Part shown: positions 31,392 through 48,709 of the stretch, one piece after another | Layout: each line of letters begins with the position of its first letter | Position numbering within the stretch: position 1 is the stretch's first letter | Assembly: GCA_023935145.1 (NCBI GenBank) | Contig: CM043698.1 | Location: forward strand, 21,506,001 to 21,570,000 | DNA from: Bretschneidera sinensis | Lineage: Eukaryota > Streptophyta > Magnoliopsida > Brassicales > Akaniaceae | Reading direction: 5' to 3' | DNA: 64,000 nt | Translations under genes and position numbers: made by a program | Notes under the pieces: model-generated | Seen by the model: only the letters and a program-made list of their open reading frames with translations | Database searches by the model: none | What the model was told of the DNA's origin: nothing

Positions 31392-32346
31392 ACATAAGCT
31401 TATGGCACTGAAATTCATTTGCTTCTATTGATAAGCAAAAATTGATTCGATTTGCTGGGCTTTTTCTATCTGAATTTTCTTCGTTGGAGCTTATGGCACT
31501 TGATAGTCAACTTGAGAATTATATCATTGACATCTGCTAAGATAATGGATTTTCAGAGTTGAAAGAGATTGGTAACCTTTTGGAAAGTTAGTGGAGACAA
31601 AGAAGCATATTGTAAATCCATTGGTATACTTGTTTTTTAAGTTGGCTTTGATCTTACCAGTTGCAATAGCAAGTGTCACTACAAAAAAAAAAGTCTTTTC
31701 TACGACGGGAATATTAGCGACGGACAACTCCCCTCGCCGAAAGTGGTTATCAATGACTATGTTCTGGAAAATTAACAATGACGGGATTCTCTCGCTGATA
31801 CTTTGATGCTTGTCGCCGATATTTAATAATCTCGTCGTTGATATATATCCAATATATGATTTTAAGAAATTCTAAAAATCATGTATATTAATATCAGTGA
31901 GAGGATTCCCATCGCTGATAGTTACAAATCCCGCCGCTAATGTTTTAATTGAAAATTGAAAAAAAAATACCTAATATAACATAGTTTTGATTCACAATTC
32001 CAACCTAAATTTAAAACCTCTCACAGCTTCTGTCTATTTTTGATCTCTTCCTCTCACACCTTGGTGCACCGACCACCACTGACGACCCCACACCGGCGGT
32101 AACGAACCCTCCCTACTCCTCCATGTTTCCTCCATTTCTGTCTCTCTTCTCTCTCCACTATACTCTCTCTCTTTCCCCACGTCTTCTTCGTGATTCTTCT
32201 TCTCTCCTCCGTGCTACTATACCAGGCTACACCAGTCACCGCCGGCTGTAGCAACTCCTCTAACACGGCAAAAAGCTTCTCCCCTTCCTCCATCTCTTCC
32301 CTAGGCCAAGAATTGCATCTCTCTCTAAAACGACAATTTTCATTTT
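31392..32346. mobile_element. Insertion in exon 10 of copy 2, with CACTA-like fragment
   Basis: Subtilase homology stops at about 31391 and resumes at about 32347, with some 35 bp of exon replaced. Within the insert, cactacaaaaaaaaa at about 31678 followed by short repeats of the type tagcgacgg, tcgccg and ccgccgctaat (31700-31950) is characteristic of CACTA (En/Spm-like) termini and subterminal repeats. I find no matching inverted end, so this is a fragment or part of a composite insertion. The right part (32040-32340) is pyrimidine-rich with GC-rich patches and may be a captured gene piece. Confidence 0.6.
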
Positions 32347-32785
32347 TCGATCTACTGTTAGAGCAATTGACAACATCATCTCCAGAGATGAGCTTTATCA
32401 TTAAGAGAGAGTATCCTTCACTGCAAAGAAATTTTATATAGTCAATCTATGTTGCATCATAAACTAGGACAGGATTAATTGCTTGCACTGGATTTAATTG
32501 TCCTGCTCCATAGGAAAATTCGGCATCTGAGTTTTTTTCAGCACTCATGGGGGATGCTGAAACAATGGAGAAGCAAATTAATCCATCATTTGAAGTAAAT
32601 AATTTAGGTGGACATGCATAAAACTTTTTCATAATTTTTCCCCATTTTCTTTTACTCGGATCAAGACTCTAAAATCATAGTAGATATTGGTCATATAATC
32701 ACTTGTTATGTCTGTGACTATGTCTTACATGTTCAAGGAACAACAGTTCCTATCTTCACTATTGATTTTCACAACTTCTTTTAAC

Positions 32786-32787
<2 letters not shown>

Positions 32788-32824
<37 letters not shown>
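32788..32824. repeat. Poly-T tract in intron 9 of copy 2
   Basis: About 36 consecutive T on the plus strand, just inside intron 9. Copies 3 and 4 have much shorter runs at this place, so it is a slippage expansion and may be uncertain in assembly. Confidence 0.9.
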
Positions 32825-32829
<5 letters not shown>

Positions 32830-32863
32830 AGAAAAGATTGAAAATAGAAGATAAGTGTTGTTA

Positions 32864-33100
<237 letters not shown>

Positions 33101-35146
33101 TTACAAATTTTATGTAATTTATTTGCAATTTCATAGTTTATTATGCTTGGAAAGCTAGTAAACTTTAGAATTCATTTGTAAATGAGTTCATTAAGAAATT
33201 GAGAATGCTCGTAACAAATCCTATGAAAATCGTATTTGCGAATGAAATGACTTTCATACTCATCTTTTACAAATCCTATCAGAATGTTTGCATAAATGAT
33301 TTCCTAGTTTCCTAAATCGAGTGGAATTAACAAATAACAAATAGTGCAAATATATTACCTTAAGAATGTCAGGAGTAATTTCATTTGGTCCCCTTCCAGA
33401 GGTGAAAGCTACAATTGGAGCTTCTGTGTCATGAATGCCTCTGCTTTTATGTATTTTCCCTACTGGATTTCTGCTCAATTATTCCAACTTCAAGAGATTA
33501 CTAAAAACGCTTTTAATTACCACTGCTTGTGATGAGTGGCAGATAACATTCTTTTCTTTCGTTGCATTACCGGCCAATTTAGGATCACCCTTCCTATAAA
33601 AAGGCAACATATAGATGTAATATGGAGTAAAATGAACTTTGATGGATAATTTAATTACCAATAAATTATAAACTTACCAGGCTGATTTTCCGATGGATCT
33701 TAGCTCCCCATTTACTTCATATACAAGTGGATAGAAAGACTCGAGTGGGGAAGCCATTGATCGTATTTCCCTAGATAAAGAATGACATAATGATGACAAG
33801 CAATTCATGTCCTGAATTTTTGCTCATTTTGAAAACAGAATGAATTTACTTATGACTAAGCTTTCTCCGTTGCCTAGCTCCACCTTGCCCACAATCTTCC
33901 TATCGAGGCTGCTTGATGCAACAGTCAAAATCCAGGGTGCACCATTTGTGACAGTTGATGGTTTTGGGCCAAAATTTCCGCCTGCAGCTGAGGTCAGTAT
34001 ACCCCTCTTCATTGCTCGAAAGGATCCTATGGCGAGGCCATCAATAATGTATGGTCTAGTTGTGTTTGAACCAATAGAAACCGATCGATATCATGTCAAC
34101 CCCATCATTGATAGCATCCTCGAAAGCTGCCAGAACATCTTGTTCTTCGCAGGTATCTCCCAGAATAGTCTTCCAGCAGACTTTGTACACGGCAATCCTG
34201 GCAGAAGGAATTCCACCTCTAGCAGTCCCTTTTGCAAGTCCGAAGAAACTTGCATTTCTCACCTCCATGCCTGCCACAGAGGATGCTGTATGAGTACCAT
34301 GTCCACCAATGTCGAGCACCGATCTTTCCTCAGCAAGAGGCTCATCTCCAGTGTAGTATGACCGAGCTCCTACGATTTTGCTGCAATGTCATTTGGAAAT
34401 AGGAATATTTTGTTACCAAAAAATTGTTATCAGATAATATATTTTTGGACAAATTGCAAATTTTGTTCTTTTTCTTAGGGTTTGGTTATAATTTGATCTT
34501 TTAACTTAAAAAAGTAACAGTTGAATCCTTAAACTATATGTTTCTCCTCAAATTGATTATTTTGACCGATTTGAACCAGTTATTTTAGATGAAAATCTGA
34601 CTTAACTCGCAAGCATCTCAAGTGACGTGTGAGACCCACCTGATTTTAAATGAAAACACCAAAAATAATGAGTTTTGGTCTAATAACACAAAATTAAGCC
34701 TCTCCCTTTTCTTTATTTCCTTTTCTTTTTCTTTTTCTTTTTTTATTCCTCTTCCTCTCCATTTTTTCTTCTCTTTTCTTCTTCTTTCATCTTCTTCTTT
34801 CTCCTCTTCCTTCCTTCCACGTCAAAACACCAGACTACTAACAGAGGGCATATGCAGATCAATGGCAGAGACTCGTTGGATCTGCTTGGGCAGATTAACA
34901 ACACAACTTCACTAGATTTGTTTTGATGATTTCTATTTTCTACATTTTTTTCTTTATTGCCTTCAATTAAATTAGTTGTTCTAGGCTTCGCTGGGTGTAA
35001 GATTCATACTCTAAGGAGCTAGTTCTTGGGTAATTTTAATTCTTCAGTACACCTTAAAAAGACATCGAGATAGTTCTTTTTACAACATGGACAATTTTTA
35101 AATTAGAAACTTAGTGCAAAAGTGTTTATAAAGTTAAAGAATCTTA

Positions 35147-35398
<252 letters not shown>

Positions 35399-35986
35399 TT
35401 AACTCTGTTAAATAAACCAATCATTCTATTGTAGAGGATCGGTTAAATAAGTCGCATCCTTGCTGGCCAACTTTTATTGCTCTGCATCGGTTAGTCTGGC
35501 TGCAAATCCAGTGAAAACTTTCTTTGTAGCTATAAATATGTGATTCGGACGGTGTTCTGCTCTCACATTTCATTCAAATGAGATTTTAGGACAAAGAATA
35601 AGGAACCATGACATCAGTTAAAATAAATTGCAAGCAAAAATTTAATTGGTTTGAGTTGTGAATTAAGATCACCTATCCTCGAGAATTTGGTCTAGAACTC
35701 CAAAATGGGCAGTCCTAGTTGCGTAGTTCCCACCAGAGCCACCATTCATGTAGACAAGATAAACCTGCACATAATTAAAAGAGACTAATTTATTATTCAT
35801 ATGGTGATCTTAATTATTATTATTATACAATAGCAGTAGTACTTCTCACCCGTCGAGGATCTTTCGACTCGGCGTGGAAGGTGAAGAAGGCTATAACTAG
35901 CAGTGGCAGTAGGCTTGCCATTGTGAAGTTACTAATGAGTAGAGCAGAAAGTAATTGGTGTTTTGCAAGATTTTTGTTAGCTTCTT

Positions 35987-35992
35987 TTTATA
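35987..35992 (-). promoter_or_regulatory. TATA box of subtilase copy 2
   Basis: Minus-strand TATAAA 66 bp upstream of the copy 2 start codon, matching copy 1 and copy 3. Confidence 0.45.
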
Positions 35993-36370
35993 GTGCTCTA
36001 CTGCTCTGTCTTATGGTCATCCATCTTGATTTGTTTGTTGGTTCCCCACTAACCAAAGCTTGGCTGTGCAAAATTGAAATTTTTATAAGTTGTTTGCAGA
36101 TATGAATCAACACGTCTCAAGCATGCATTGGTGGATTTTATTGGTTCAAAAGTGAAAAGACCCTCTTTGTTAAATGTTGCTTACATTTCAGTACAAAATC
36201 TCTAATTTTGGAGGATTTGGTCCCTTAACTTAGTATGCCAATACGTAACAGTCATTGCTAGCTGAATTTTCTTTTTAAATAATAAAGGTAGAAACAACAT
36301 ATTTTACCCAACAAAGGATGGGTTTATTCCTATTAACGTTACATAATTAGTTCATCCATCACTCCACAAA
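35993..36370. other. Short spacer between copies 2 and 3
   Basis: About 200 bp of subtilase upstream sequence (to near 36190) joins directly to the 3' flank of copy 3 (gtacaaaatctctaatttt). The large intergenic block seen next to copies 1 and 3 is absent here. Confidence 0.75.
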
Positions 36371-36375
36371 GAAGT

Positions 36376-36730
36376 TGTTGGTAATTTGCATCAGGTGTTG
36401 CTGTACCACTTCTCATTGTTTGCTGCTGCACCACTCTGTCCTTACTGTCCTTGTTAGCTGCTGTCATTACTACCCCTTATCAGCTGCATTTACTACCCCA
36501 TGTTCTTTGTCATTACTAGCCCATGTTATCTGTCATTACTACCCCATGTTAGCTGTAACATGTGTTACTTGTTTATGTTTACTTTTTCTGTAGCTTTACT
36601 TTTTAGTTATATAATGTAAGCTTATGCATTATGATAATTGAATTCATAGTTTGAGTTCTAGTTTATCTTCCTCTTATTTCTCTCCTTGTCCTAAGTAAAC
36701 TCTTGTTCTTTCTTTTTTTAAAAACTAACA
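36376..36730 (+). repeat. 5' LTR of copia 4
   Basis: 355-bp LTR. About 65 bp longer than the 3' LTR owing to extra copies of a cattactaccccatgtt repeat (36460-36560). Confidence 0.93.
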
Positions 36731-36772
36731 ATTGGTATCAGAGCTATATTCTTGAGGGATTTGTAAGTCCAT

Positions 36773-39214
36773 TTGAGTGTTCTAATGGAAGGAGAATCCA
36801 GTTTTTCATCAATGGCTCCACCAGTTTTTTATGGTGACAACTATCAAATTTGGGCTGTGAGAATGGAGACCTATCTAGATGCAATGGATCTTTGGGAAGC
36901 TGTAGAAGAGGACTACGAAGTTCTTCTTCTTCCAAACAACCCCACAATGGCCCAGATCAAGAATCACAAGGACAGAGAAATGAGGAAGTCAAAAGCAAAA
37001 GCCTGTTTGTTTGCTGGCGTCTCATCGACTATCTTCACCCGAGTCATGTCACTCAAATCAACAAAAGCAATCTGGGATTATCTCAAAAAGGAGTATGAAG
37101 GAAATGAGAGAATCAGAGGGATGCAAGCGCTGAATTTGATCAGAGATTTTGAACTGCAGAAAATGAAGGAATCAGAAACCATTAAAGAGTATTCTGAAAA
37201 ACTTCTAAGCATTACCAATAAGGTAAGACTGCTTGGTTCTAATCTACCCGACTCGATGATTGTTGAAAAAATCCTAGTAACGATGCCTGAAAAATTTGAG
37301 GCAACCATTACAACCTTGGAGAACACCAAGGATCTGTCCAAGATTACCTTAGTAGAGCTCGTAAATGCTTTACAAGCACAAGAGCAAAGAAGTGTCATGA
37401 GGCAAGAAGGAGTCGTTGAAGGAGCACTGCCAGTCAAGCATCAAGAAGGCTGGAAAATGAGGAAGAAGAACAAGAAGATTTTTCCAGCAAATGGCGATGC
37501 TACAGCAAACACCAACAAGAACAAGACTGGAGGTACGAAGGGAAATCATCCTCCATGCCAACACTGTGGCAGAAAGGGTCATCCTCCTTTCAAATGTTGG
37601 AGGAGACCTGATGCAAAATGCAGCAAGTGTAACCAACAAGGTCATGAAGCTGTGATTTGCAAAAGCAAAAATCAGCAGCAAGAAGCAGATGCTCAAGTTG
37701 CTGACCAAGAGGAGGAGGATCAGCTCTTTGTTGCTACTTGCTTCTCAGACAATGATTCAAGTAAGAGCTGGTTAATTGATAGCGGCTGCACCAACCACAT
37801 GACCAATGACAAGGAACTCTTCAGAGATTTAAGGCCAACTGACATTACTAAAGTCAGAATTGGCAATGGTGATTACATCTCTGTCAAAGGGAAAGGGACA
37901 ATCGCCATAACCAGCACTGCAGACACAAAGAGAATTTCTGATGTTCTCTACGTACCAGAAATTGACCAAAATCTGTTGAGTGTAGGTCAATTGATTAAAA
38001 AAGGCTTTAAAGTGATCTTTGAAGATAGTTTCTGTCACATTCTTGATGTCAAGGGTCAGGAAATTCTTAAAGTGAGAATGAAGGGAAATAGTTTTTCTTT
38101 TGATCCCATCAAAGAAGAACATGTTGTATTTTCAACTAGAAGCCCAAATGAAGTCAAGGCAAGATATGAAGTTCTAATTAAGGCCGAGAAGCAACCTCCA
38201 TGGAGCCATCCTGATGATCAAAATATGTCATGTGGCCCACTCTGCCATCAAATGGTTCTGAAGTCAGAAAGAACTACTATGGTGAGCTCTCCTAGAAATG
38301 GTGATATCGAAGGAAAATCTGTTCCTTCATTTGATGGTTCTAGAGCTCAGATATCATCTAGGAAGAAATTCTTTGGCTCATCTGCTAGGAGGAGGCTAAA
38401 GTGCTGGCAAAGCGAAAGTGCTTCCTCAAATGAGAAAAATATGTCAGAGAGCAGTAACTCAGAGATTGGACCCCAGCAAAACACCTCTACTGAGCACTTA
38501 GCATCCCCCAAGACTAAGCTTGGTGGAAAATGTGGAAGTTATAAGAGGAACAACAAGCGAGTTGCTGAACGTGTTGTACTTTGCATGCAGAAAAGACAGA
38601 TGAAGATGGTAGCTTCTGATTCTATTTCCATCGCCAGTGGAAGTCTTTCACCAAGTGATATGAAACTTAGATCTAATTCACGCAAAGAAAATGAAGATGC
38701 TACTTCTTCGTCGCATAAGCATGTGAAATCTGGGAGCAGTGGAAAGTCTAGGAGGAAGGAATGGTCAATTCAAGACACTCACAATTCAATGCAGAGTGAA
38801 GTTCACGATGGTTCATCCAGTGAGATGATTACTGATCCACCTGCAACTAGTAGTGATGACACTTCGATGAAAGAGGAAGAGAAGGCCTCAAAGAATGAGG
38901 ACAATGAAGAACAAGATGTTTTTCCTTCCAAGGAAAGTGTCACTGAGATGGTTGGCAGTGCAGATATGCTTGAAGTTGATAAGGAAGTTGTTAAGTACAA
39001 TGAGAAGCTGGAGAATATTGATCTCTCCCTATTACTTAGGCCCGCTACTGACATTCGGCTTGAGGCTACTCAGTATTGTATCCAGAAACAGGATCAAGAT
39101 GAGGCAGAGTTAAAGAAGAAAGATTTTTTGAAGAGCTCAAGAAGATGGACTTTCTGCAGCAGCAAGGAATTCATTCCTACCTATGGCAGCAGTGGCATTA
39201 TGACTACAGTATAA
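36773..39214 (+). CDS. Gag-protease fused in frame to Polycomb E(z)-like segment
   Basis: Single open frame of 813 codons; a second ATG at 36785 ([13 protein letters not shown]) is the likely Gag start. Residues 5-300: copia Gag ([18 protein letters not shown]) and two knuckles, [14 protein letters not shown] and [14 protein letters not shown]. Residues about 330-460: protease, [14 protein letters not shown], through [14 protein letters not shown], where copia polyproteins normally enter the integrase zinc region. From about residue 470 to 697 the sequence is unlike pol: [61 protein letters not shown] and [15 protein letters not shown] recognise this as the region between the MCSS zinc site and SANT2 of plant CURLY LEAF/SWINGER methyltransferases. 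SANT2, CXC and SET are absent. The last 117 residues are of unknown origin. Recognition is from memory. Confidence 0.8.
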   Translation: MSVLMEGESSFSSMAPPVFYGDNYQIWAVRMETYLDAMDLWEAVEEDYEVLLLPNNPTMAQIKNHKDREMRKSKAKACLFAGVSSTIFTRVMSLKSTKAIWDYLKKEYEGNERIRGMQALNLIRDFELQKMKESETIKEYSEKLLSITNKVRLLGSNLPDSMIVEKILVTMPEKFEATITTLENTKDLSKITLVELVNALQAQEQRSVMRQEGVVEGALPVKHQEGWKMRKKNKKIFPANGDATANTNKNKTGGTKGNHPPCQHCGRKGHPPFKCWRRPDAKCSKCNQQGHEAVICKSKNQQQEADAQVADQEEEDQLFVATCFSDNDSSKSWLIDSGCTNHMTNDKELFRDLRPTDITKVRIGNGDYISVKGKGTIAITSTADTKRISDVLYVPEIDQNLLSVGQLIKKGFKVIFEDSFCHILDVKGQEILKVRMKGNSFSFDPIKEEHVVFSTRSPNEVKARYEVLIKAEKQPPWSHPDDQNMSCGPLCHQMVLKSERTTMVSSPRNGDIEGKSVPSFDGSRAQISSRKKFFGSSARRRLKCWQSESASSNEKNMSESSNSEIGPQQNTSTEHLASPKTKLGGKCGSYKRNNKRVAERVVLCMQKRQMKMVASDSISIASGSLSPSDMKLRSNSRKENEDATSSSHKHVKSGSSGKSRRKEWSIQDTHNSMQSEVHDGSSSEMITDPPATSSDDTSMKEEEKASKNEDNEEQDVFPSKESVTEMVGSADMLEVDKEVVKYNEKLENIDLSLLLRPATDIRLEATQYCIQKQDQDEAELKKKDFLKSSRRWTFCSSKEFIPTYGSSGIMTTV
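38866..39214 (+). other. C-terminal tail of the chimeric ORF, origin unknown
   Basis: Following SDDTS the frame continues with an acidic, Lys/Glu-rich stretch ([19 protein letters not shown]) and a less biased end ([15 protein letters not shown]). It matches neither copia pol nor the part of CURLY LEAF that I recall as following this point. It could be a second captured exon or a frame-shifted remnant. Confidence 0.4.
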
Positions 39215-39261
39215 TTCTTAGGCAGAGACTTGGAATTTGCAGCTCCTAATGCAAGGAGGAG

Positions 39262-39551
39262 TGTTGGTAATTTGCATCAGGTGCTGCTGTACCACTTCTC
39301 ATTGTTTGCTGCTGCACCACTCTGTCCTTATTGCCCTTGTTAGCTGCTGTCATTACTACCCCTTGTCAGCTGTAACATGTGTTACTTGTTTATGTTTACT
39401 TTTTCTGCAGCTTTACTTTTCAGTTAGTTATATAATGTAAGCTTATGCATTATGATAATTGAATTCATAGTTTGAGTTCCAGTTTATCTTCCTCCTATTT
39501 CTCTCCTTGTCCTAAGTAAACTCTTGTTCTTTCTTTCTTTAAAAACTAACA
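39262..39551 (+). repeat. 3' LTR of copia 4
   Basis: 290-bp LTR. By eye it differs from the 5' LTR at about nine sites, mostly C/T exchanges, plus a 4-bp indel. Confidence 0.93.
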
Positions 39552-39693
39552 GAAGTGAATGGAAAACATTTAGGCAAATATGACAATAGGACTCCTAAAC
39601 AACATATTTTACCCAACAAAGGATGGGTTTATTCCTATTAACGTTACATAATTAGTTCATCCATCACTCCACAAAGAAGCGAACGAAAAACAT

Positions 39694-44558
<4,865 letters not shown>

Positions 44559-44623
44559 TGTGAAGTTACTAATGAGTAGAGCAGAAAGTAATTGGTGTTT
44601 TGCAAGATTTTTGTTAGCTTCTT

Positions 44624-44629
44624 TTTATA
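44624..44629 (-). promoter_or_regulatory. TATA box of subtilase copy 3
   Basis: Minus-strand TATAAA 66 bp upstream of the copy 3 start codon. Confidence 0.45.
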
Positions 44630-46650
44630 GTGCTCTACTGCTCTGTTTTATGGTCATCCATCTTGATTTATCATCGAGGAGGAATAGTCTGAAAACATTT
44701 TAACCTCTCGAGTTTTAATCAAATTTCAATTTTAAATTACGATTAGTTTTTATACGCTTGTTTGTTGGTTCCCCAGTAACCAAAGCTTGGCTGTGCAAAA
44801 TTGAAATTTTTATGAGTTGTTTGCAGAGATGAATCAACACGTCTCAAGCATGCATTGGTGGATTTTATTGGTTCAAAAGTGAAAAGACCCTCTTTGTTAA
44901 TTGTTTCAATTACGTGGTGAAAAATAAACTTGACAATTAGTATTAAAGTGGGTCTCCTTGTACTCTAATATTTGTGAAGAAATAGACTAGTTTCTTCCAA
45001 AAACATTTTTTGGAAAAAGTTTTCGGGAAGCTGAAATTTTTTGTGTATAATTAAGTTTTCTTTTCATCTAAAAAAAACAACTTGCTTTATTCAACAAATA
45101 AAGCAAGTTGTTTGAGTGGAAAAAGACATACTGTAACTCCAATCCAATCAATTCCATGTCATGCATAACTTAATTATTGGGGTAGAAAAAGAATAAAAAG
45201 GAAAGTCTTTGATGACTCCGAAATTTCCGAGTCTTTAGGCACATACCTCAGCTGGATTCTTGCTTCCAATCAATCAGCCAATCATGGGTAAGAAATACAC
45301 AGGTCTTACCATTTAAAACACATACTGTGGCTTTGCCAAGACGTGTTTTTGGTAGCTAGGATAGACGTGTTTTTTTTACACCCGTAGAATACTGTGGCTC
45401 AAGTTGCTTTTGAATCATTTAGACTTTACATATGAAGCAGGATTTTTCGGTTTCATGCCGACGACAAAATCTTTCAGAAAATGTATTCTACACTTCTAAG
45501 TAATTTTTTTTTTTTGAGAAAGGCTTTCAAGTTTTTCTTTTTTTTTTAATTTCAACGTACTTAGTTCCTATTTATAAGGGATAGAGTAGAGTAACTATTT
45601 CTTTCTTCAATATAAATTTGTACAACTTCATTAGTAATGCACAGAAAATTCAATTACAATTCACTCTTCTATCTAAGAGTAGTAATAACATAACTAGGAA
45701 TAATAGTAACAAAGCAATCAAATATTCATTAATGATACTTTGTATTAGGATATGTAGACCTAACAAGTAAACAATGAATATAGTTAATCATTCTCAATTG
45801 ACTTACCACCAAGTTAGAAACACTGAATAATGAATCTTTTTCACAATCGTCTAATCAATTTGGGTACATAACAACATTTTAGGAGTATTGGACCCCAGCA
45901 CACAGAGTGAATCTGGAGTAATCTCCACCACACCTATGTCCAGGTCGAAACTAAATACCACTACGCATTTTGTGCGATGAAAGTCTAGATTTAGCACCAA
46001 GAAACACTTATGAGGAGACTCGAACCAAAACATTTCTAATGAGTTGAACGACTTTTACCACTCAAACAAGCACTGGTTGGCACACAACAACATTCAATCA
46101 ATTTTGGCACTCTCGCACAACTCACTTATTTTCAGCATAACATATTCATATCACTATGTCTGGTTGAATATTATACGGATACAAGTTAATTAGTGTTACT
46201 GACTACAAATTTCTTCTTTTATTATTTTTTTTCTAAATTCTAGCATACGAGGACTATTTGTTCTCACACAATCAATTAGCAAATTAGAATGTCATAACTA
46301 TTAATTTTATTACTGATATTTTTTATGAAAATAAATAAAAATATGTAATATTATTATTTTATAAATCGCTCATTGTATAACCGATGAGTTCTAAATGTTT
46401 GAATGGATGATTGAAAATCTGTGGTATGAATAATTTTACTCATTCAAAATTGACATACGAAATAGTGAACTAATAATTTCTTGTCACGTCGTGAAACTTG
46501 ATTAATAACTTATCATTTTTCTTTTGAAAATCATTGTAATGTGTGAAATAAAAAATACTGTAACAAATGGACGATAACTTCTATTTTATCGAAGCTTGTG
46601 TATTAAATATAGAAGTCATGAGCCGGGTGTTAAGCTAGCGGCGCCATTCT
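44630..46650. other. Unit B intergenic block, first part; no gene recognised
   Basis: Aligns with 6740-9206. Contains the palindromic sequence gcaagttgttt/aaacaacttgc near 45077-45112. Short ORFs only. Confidence 0.55.
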
Positions 46651-46935
46651 CTATATTATTCCTTCCTTCCCTATCAATCATCATTTGTCGATTAACTCTT
46701 GATTATATGCTCAAAAAATTGAAAAGCTTCTTGCTAAAGTATTTCTCTATATTACCCCTCTTCCCTATCAATCATCATCGACGGATAAATTTTTGATAGT
46801 TATATGCTCTGAAAATTCAAAAGCTTCTTGGTACGACATTTTTTTGTAATACCCCCCCTTCCGCATCAATCATCATCGGCGGATTAACCCTTGATTATAT
46901 GTTTAGAAAATTCAAAAGCTTCTTGTCCAAGAAAC
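46651..46935. repeat. Three tandem units of about 96 bp
   Basis: Units beginning near 46651, 46747 and 46845 share atcaatcatcat, ttgatta/tatatgct and aaaagcttcttg. The unit A equivalent was deleted, so its age relative to the block duplication cannot be told. Confidence 0.8.
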
Positions 46936-47916
46936 TGTCTTATATCCAAGAGGATAACAACAATCCATTTTCTTCTAGAAGTGGGGCACTAAAGTAATTA
47001 ACACAACGTGAGTTGTCTTATATCCAATAACTTAACTTCTCTATTTTTCTTATTTCACTTATTTTCAATCCATGTTTTTCTCTCTCAACTTCTTTACTCT
47101 CCTTAACTCTCTTGTCTTCAACTCATGTTGATAATGATTAACATGTTGTTTTCTCACACACACGTAGTTTGTGTTGAGATACATAGTCATTCTTATTCCA
47201 AATGATATTGAATTTCAAGAGATCATTCCCAAATACATTAGAATTTTGATCGTTTAAAGAACTGGAAAGCCTACACACTGCACTCCATTGAGTCGGAAGG
47301 GCAGTGCCAAGCTATTATTTCACTTACTTTGGGCAGCCCTTACTGGAAGACAAAGGCTTGAGAAACTTTTAACCAAATTTCTCCATTCATATGGTCCTAC
47401 AAAACCAACCCATAAACAAACACTAGTCGATCTGGAATACCGGCATAGTCTCCTTGATCTTAGTGCTTTGTTGTCTCTCTTTCTAACAATTTGCCTCACC
47501 AAAAAGTTCAATATTCATAGGCACGAATTGTCTCCTTTTGACAGTACTAAAATTTTTACAACCATCGAGGTGAAGAACCCGTTACAAACCACAACCAAGG
47601 GAAACAAAGAGAGAATATGAGAAGATTCGAATTCATTATGCTGCAAAGTAAAGTTGTTACAGTGGTACATAATAAAACTACTTTGGTTGTGTGAAATAAA
47701 CTTAACAATATCAGAATATAAATTACATAACAGTATGTTCAAGCTTTGATATTAATATAAACAGAGGGCAGATAGAGAAATAACTAACTCTTAAGGATGA
47801 TTGGGGAGGCAATAGTACAGAGGAAGGTGCCTGTGGAAGTGCTAAGAGTTGAGCAATGTCTGCTTTTTCTCAATCACCATATCCGAGAAAAAGGTCATAT
47901 ATTTTGCTACAGGATT
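46936..47916. other. Downstream flank of RING-CH gene; one unassigned ORF
   Basis: Contains a plus-strand ORF of 110 codons (47288-47620, starting MSRKGSAKLLFHLLW). I see no domain, no intron signals and no second copy to test it against. It could be a gene relic or chance. The rest is AT-rich, presumably including the 3' UTR of the RING-CH gene. Confidence 0.35.
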
Positions 47917-48670
47917 TCATGAGGGCACATTGAAGTGAAAGAGCCAAGAGATGACGAAGGCAATTACCATACAAGCTAGCAGGAAATTCAAGAACCGGTG
48001 ACCCTGCCAGAATCTGGTCTCTGCTGGATGCACAGGTGCAGATGCTGCTGCTGATGCAGCATCGTTTGCATCATTCCACTGCTCCATCAACTCAGCCTCA
48101 TTTGCACCAGCAACATTGCGCACAGTCGATCCACAGATCTCACAGGTTCTGCAATTAGATAATTAAAATGCAATTATACACAGTCAAAAGGAACATTTCA
48201 TGTAGAAAAATCTAGACTGAAATTTTCTTCTTTTATTTCAGAAGAAAGCCATTATATCAATATGGATCAAACCAATCCAATGTGGGATGGAAACGTATTT
48301 GTTAGAGTCGAGTAAAAGCAAGAAGTGACTAAAAGGAACATCTATCTTTAATTTGCACAACCAATGCCTTGATCTGTTTATGGTCAATACTTGTTTTTAT
48401 CATCTTCTTTTTTCCCTATCATCTCATTGATATTGAGGTTTTTGTGAAAAAATAATCCATAAGAAAAGTAATCTCTGCTGCATCCAAATGCGAGAAGTTC
48501 ATATCACAATAAGTTCATGAAGAGTATCTCTATTATTTTAGCTGTCAGCTGTGGGGTTCTACCTTTCCTAGATTTCCTTCAAACTGTTCAGGTCTTTTAA
48601 GATTTGTAATACCATGAACCTATCACCCAAAAGTGTTGGTCAATATTACTTTTGGGATCATTAAGTCATG

Positions 48671-48709
<39 letters not shown>

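Larger units (their letters stand above)
36376..39551 (+). mobile_element. Copia 4: non-autonomous copia element with captured host sequence
   Basis: 3176-bp element with target duplication GAAGT (36371-36375 and 39552-39556). LTRs are 36376-36730 and 39262-39551, both starting TGTTGGTAATTT and ending CTAACA. The PBS TGGTATCAGAGC is at 36733-36744 and the purine tract aaggaggag before 39262. It holds one long ORF and no integrase core, RT or RNase H, so it could only move using enzymes made by another element. It sits inside the first unit of the 124-bp duplication at the 3' end of subtilase copy 3. Confidence 0.95.

Noticed and set aside
32054..32401. 115-codon minus-strand ORF across the insert and exon 10
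   Set aside because: It joins subtilase exon 10 to inserted DNA by chance and starts within the exon; not a real gene.
33840..34361. Plus-strand ORF of 173 codons opposite subtilase exon 5 (and at 41685 and 62295)
   Set aside because: Mirror frame of the subtilase exon; the minus frame carries the catalytic motif.
47288..47620. 110-codon plus-strand ORF as a gene
   Set aside because: No family, no second copy and no promoter or splice context; kept only as a note in the flanking region.
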